This document shows, one piece after another, positions 60,501 through 64,000 of a stretch of DNA of 64,000 nucleotides. This DNA comes from Polyangiaceae bacterium (GTDB lineage Bacteria > Myxococcota_A > Polyangia > Polyangiales > Polyangiaceae). The DNA lies in contig JAHBVY010000001.1 of assembly GCA_019637265.1 (NCBI GenBank), forward strand, positions 1,910,505-1,974,504, in the 5' to 3' direction. The notes under the pieces are model-generated. The model saw nothing but the letters and a program-made list of their open reading frames with translations, was not told the DNA's origin and did not search any database. A program made the translations under genes and the position numbers. Position 1 is the stretch's first letter. Every line of letters begins with the position of its first letter.

Positions 60501-63500
60501 ACGTCCTTCTGAGTCCTCCGGGACTCAGCCCCATTGAAGCCTGTTCCACCTGAAGCGCCCCACGTTGGCAGGCAGGCCTTCTGAGTCCTCCGGGACTCAG
60601 CCCCATTGAAGCGTCGAACAGGTGGGCCTCCCACCCATCCCGAGGGGTCCTTCTGAGTCCTCCGGGACTCAGCCCCATTGAAGCTCGACCCCAAGTGGCC
60701 CGGCCCACAAGCAAGAGACCCTTCTGAGTCCTCCGGGACTCAGCCCCATTGAAGCCCGATGAAGCTAGGCCGCTTCGGGAGCACCAGCACATCCTTCTGA
60801 GTCCTCCGGGACTCAGCCCCATTGAAGCGACCCCTATGCTGCTGACCCGAGCAAGAGCGGCAACCTTCTGAGTCCTCCGGGACTCAGCCCCATTGAAGCA
60901 TCACGTGTCGTAGTCGGTGGTGCATCGGGTGACCCTCCTTCTGAGTCCTCCGGGACTCAGCCCCATTGAAGCATTGAGGGGAACTGGCTGAGGTACCTGT
61001 GCGAGGCGACCTTCTGAGTCCTCCGGGACTCAGCCCCATTGAAGCGAGGTACCGAGCTCGGGGTGGTGAACCTGCTACGGGGCCTTCTGAGTCCTCCGGG
61101 ACTCAGCCCCATTGAAGCACGGCACCAAGTTCATCATCGAGCTGGTCGATAAGCTCCCTTCTGAGTCCTCCGGGACTCAGCCCCATTGAAGCGCGCGATG
61201 GCTCGACCTCGGGACACGCGATTCCCGGCCTTCTGAGTCCTCCGGGACTCAGCCCCATTGAAGCCCATGTCGTAAAACCTCCGAGAAGGCCACCGAACCC
61301 CTTCTGAGTCCTCCGGGACTCAGCCCCATTGAAGCCCCAGTTCAGCGAACTGGGCAGCGAGGCCCATCGTCCTTCTGAGTCCTCCGGGACTCAGCCCCAT
61401 TGAAGCGGCTACCGCCCCAAGGAAGTTGACCACCGGGTCGCCCCTTCTGAGTCCTCCGGGACTCAGCCCCATTGAAGCATGGGCTCAGCAGCAGCTGGGA
61501 CCAGGCAGTTCGAGCCTTCTGAGTCCTCCGGGACTCAGCCCCATTGAAGCTGCTAGCCCGTACACCTTCAGCCCAATCTCTGGGTGCCTTCTGAGTCCTC
61601 CGGGACTCAGCCCCATTGAAGCAATGAGGTCAACCTCGAAGCCCCACCCCTGGTTTATCCTTCTGAGTCCTCCGGGACTCAGCCCCATTGAAGCATGAGA
61701 GGAATTCTATCCACTTCAGTTTCAAAAACTACCTTCTGAGTCCTCCGGGACTCAGCCCCATTGAAGCCGGGCGCGCTGGCTCGCCAGCGCACCGAAGCTC
61801 AGCCCTTCTGAGTCCTCCGGGACTCAGCCCCATTGAAGCTTCAGCTGATCGCCGTCGAGCACTTCAGCCGCCGCCCCTTCTGAGTCCTCCGGGACTCAGC
61901 CCCATTGAAGCGCGTCGGCCGCGACGTGCACGGCGGCGAGCGTCTCGACCTTCTGAGTCCTCCGGGACTCAGCCCCATTGAAGCCTTCAAGGTCGGCATC
62001 AGGAACGGGATCCTGACGCCCCTTCTGAGTCCTCCGGGACTCAGCCCCATTGAAGCTGCACGGTGACGGCGCGCCCGAAGTAGGACTGCACCATCCTTCT
62101 GAGTCCTCCGGGACTCAGCCCCATTGAAGCTCGCTGTGGCTCGCGTCACAGCACGGCATGGGCAAGCCTTCTGAGTCCTCCGGGACTCAGCCCCATTGAA
62201 GCGTGGGCGACCTGACGGGCTCCAACGGCCACGTTGGGATCCTTCTGAGTCCTCCGGGACTCAGCCCCATTGAAGCGTCTTGGAACTTGCCATCAATCGT
62301 GAACCCTTCCGCCTTCTGAGTCCTCCGGGACTCAGCCCCATTGAAGCAAGCTCATCCCGCTCCAACCGGGGCAGAAGACACCTCCCTTCTGAGTCCTCCG
62401 GGACTCAGCCCCATTGAAGCCACCAGGTGGGGCGAGCCCTGTCCCAGGTCGCCCGCCCTTCTGAGTCCTCCGGGACTCAGCCCCATTGAAGCTCCTTGGG
62501 GTCATAGACGCGTGGTGTAGCCCTGATGCCTTCTGAGTCCTCCGGGACTCAGCCCCATTGAAGCGTCGTGCACGAGTACGCGGGGCAGAACGGCGCAGGC
62601 CTTCTGAGTCCTCCGGGACTCAGCCCCATTGAAGCGGATCTTGCCGTTGCCGATGTAGCTCTTGGCTCCGATCCTTCTGAGTCCTCCGGGACTCAGCCCC
62701 ATTGAAGCCAGCCGTTGGTGCTGACGGCGAGGTGATGACGGTCGTCCTTCTGAGTCCTCCGGGACTCAGCCCCATTGAAGCGAGCAGTGCTCGCATCTCA
62801 TGAGCAATGATAAACAGCCTTCTGAGTCCTCCGGGACTCAGCCCCATTGAAGCACTACCTGGCGGCGTGGACGGCGTTCCGCGGCGCGGTGCCTTCTGAG
62901 TCCTCCGGGACTCAGCCCCATTGAAGCCGCGTCTACTGGACGTCGCAGCAAGGCCGGCGGCTCCTTCTGAGTCCTCCGGGACTCAGCCCCATTGAAGCAG
63001 CGAGCCGTGGTCCATGCGGATGGTGCTCGCTGGTCCTTCTGAGTCCTCCGGGACTCAGCCCCATTGAAGCCGTGCGGAACCGCCCACTCGCGGGCGAGCT
63101 CTCGGCTCCTTCTGAGTCCTCCGGGACTCAGCCCCATTGAAGCGGCCACATCCACGCTCCGCAGCAGTGGGACTTCGGAGCCTTCTGAGTCCTCCGGGAC
63201 TCAGCCCCATTGAAGCTATAAAAAGGGAATGAATTATGGCAGTTAAAAATACCCTTCTGAGTCCTCCGGGACTCAGCCCCATTGAAGCACTCGGCAGCGT
63301 GACCTTGGCAGCGCTGAGCAGGGGCCTTCTGAGTCCTCCGGGACTCAGCCCCATTGAAGCCCCGACCCGCCCGAAGAACGCCGCGCCCCCGTGCAACCTT
63401 CTGAGTCCTCCGGGACTCAGCCCCATTGAAGCTCCTTCTCCGACGCGCGCTCGCTCAGCGCGAGGCGACCTTCTGAGTCCTCCGGGACTCAGCCCCATTG

Positions 63501-64000
63501 AAGCACGTACTGCCAGCCGCGCTGGATGAGGATGCCTGAGCCTTCTGAGTCCTCCGGGACTCAGCCCCATTGAAGCATCAGGGCGCTTGGTCCGGGGTAC
63601 ATGACCAAGCAGTCCTTCTGAGTCCTCCGGGACTCAGCCCCATTGAAGCATCGAAGTGATATCGTGGAACTCCTCGGGGAGCGTCCCTTCTGAGTCCTCC
63701 GGGACTCAGCCCCATTGAAGCCATTACATGAAATACCCCCCTCTGGGGCCGCAGCACCCTTCTGAGTCCTCCGGGACTCAGCCCCATTGAAGCGATGCGA
63801 TCGAGGGCCAGGGCAAGGGCCGCGGCGCCCCTTCTGAGTCCTCCGGGACTCAGCCCCATTGAAGCAAGCGGCGAATGAGCTAATTGCGGCGCTCATGGAC
63901 CTCCTTCTGAGTCCTCCGGGACTCAGCCCCATTGAAGCAACTCGTCTAGCCACGCCCACCCGGTGGTTCCGTGTCCCTTCTGAGTCCACCGGGACTCAGC
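30521..64000 (+). CRISPR. Giant CRISPR array, about 460 repeats, runs past the window
   Basis: A 36-bp repeat, starting CCTTCTGAGTCC and ending CCCCATTGAAGC, recurs every ~72-73 bp from 30,521 to the last base with no interruption. About 460 units is an estimate from the period. Spacers are mostly 35-38 bp and nearly all distinct. The repeat has a perfect 8-bp stem (CTGAGTCC / GGACTCAG, loop TCCG) followed by the CATTGAAGC end expected to give the crRNA 5' handle ATTGAAGC; this sets the plus-strand orientation. The leader is on the left, near cas4-cas1-cas2. Variant repeats occur at 41314, 43634, 56014, 59488 and 63976 only, as far as I could see by eye. The last is cut by the window edge. 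Many short open frames inside, with MGLSPGGLRR or LLSPPGLSPIEA units, are translations of the repeat and not genes. Confidence 0.99.

Noticed and set aside
30630..63989. Many open frames with MGLSPGGLRR, FNGAESRRTQK or LLSPPGLSPIEA repeats on both strands
   Set aside because: They are translations of the 36-bp CRISPR repeat; the intervening residues are unrelated from unit to unit, as expected for spacers, and frames break with spacer length.
63976..64000. End of the CRISPR array
   Set aside because: The last visible repeat carries a T>A change but is cut by the window edge, so the end of the array cannot be claimed.

Overview
The window looks like chromosome of a high-GC myxobacterium-like organism (Myxococcota; Polyangia-type is my best guess). 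The grounds are very GC-rich coding DNA, a 1,286-residue Ser/Thr kinase/cyclase-like/ATPase/TPR fusion, a lectin lipoprotein with a long Gly/Ser/Thr-rich linker, a prfB-lysS-lolC/E-lolD operon, and GTG/TTG starts with weak Shine-Dalgarno sites. The taxonomy is inference; no rRNA or tRNA gene was seen.

The first ~24.8 kb is mostly ordinary chromosome. In order it holds: a membrane-anchored, degenerate NtrC-like AAA+ protein; the kinase fusion; an AlaC-like aminotransferase; the lectin lipoprotein; a MoxR-type ATPase; an AstA-like succinyltransferase overlapping a proline-rich protein; the leftward operon prfB (intact programmed frameshift) - lysS - lolC/E - lolD; a secreted protein and a TPR/Pro-rich protein of unknown role; ribF; holA; ribA; and a DUF4230-type membrane protein. 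Gaps between genes are unusually rich in short repeats: tandem copies of gene 3' ends (alaC, ribA), a ~170-bp dispersed element in three copies, and a recurrent CCAACCCCCAAAA-like motif.

From 24.9 to 29.3 kb lies a defence-type segment on the minus strand. A two-gene cassette (an unknown 238-residue protein overlapping a VapC-like PIN nuclease) sits between ~269-bp direct repeats whose right ends include the 3' end of cas2. Next comes the adaptation operon: a Cas4-Cas1 fusion with an exceptionally long low-complexity linker, then Cas2. No interference gene (cas3, cas8, cas7, cas5, cas6) is present in the window.

From 29.3 to 30.5 kb is a non-coding stretch with a short decayed array-like repeat series (36-bp units every 72 bp, unrelated to the main repeat) and an 8-bp stem-loop that runs into the first true CRISPR repeat. 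From 30,521 to the end of the window is one uninterrupted CRISPR array of about 460 repeats (36-bp repeat, mostly 35-38-bp spacers, >33.4 kb). It is transcribed rightward by inference, and repeat variants appear only in the distal two-thirds. The array is still running at the window edge. The expected working model is that Cas4-Cas1 and Cas2 feed new spacers at the left end, while the effector complex is encoded elsewhere, beyond the array or at another locus.
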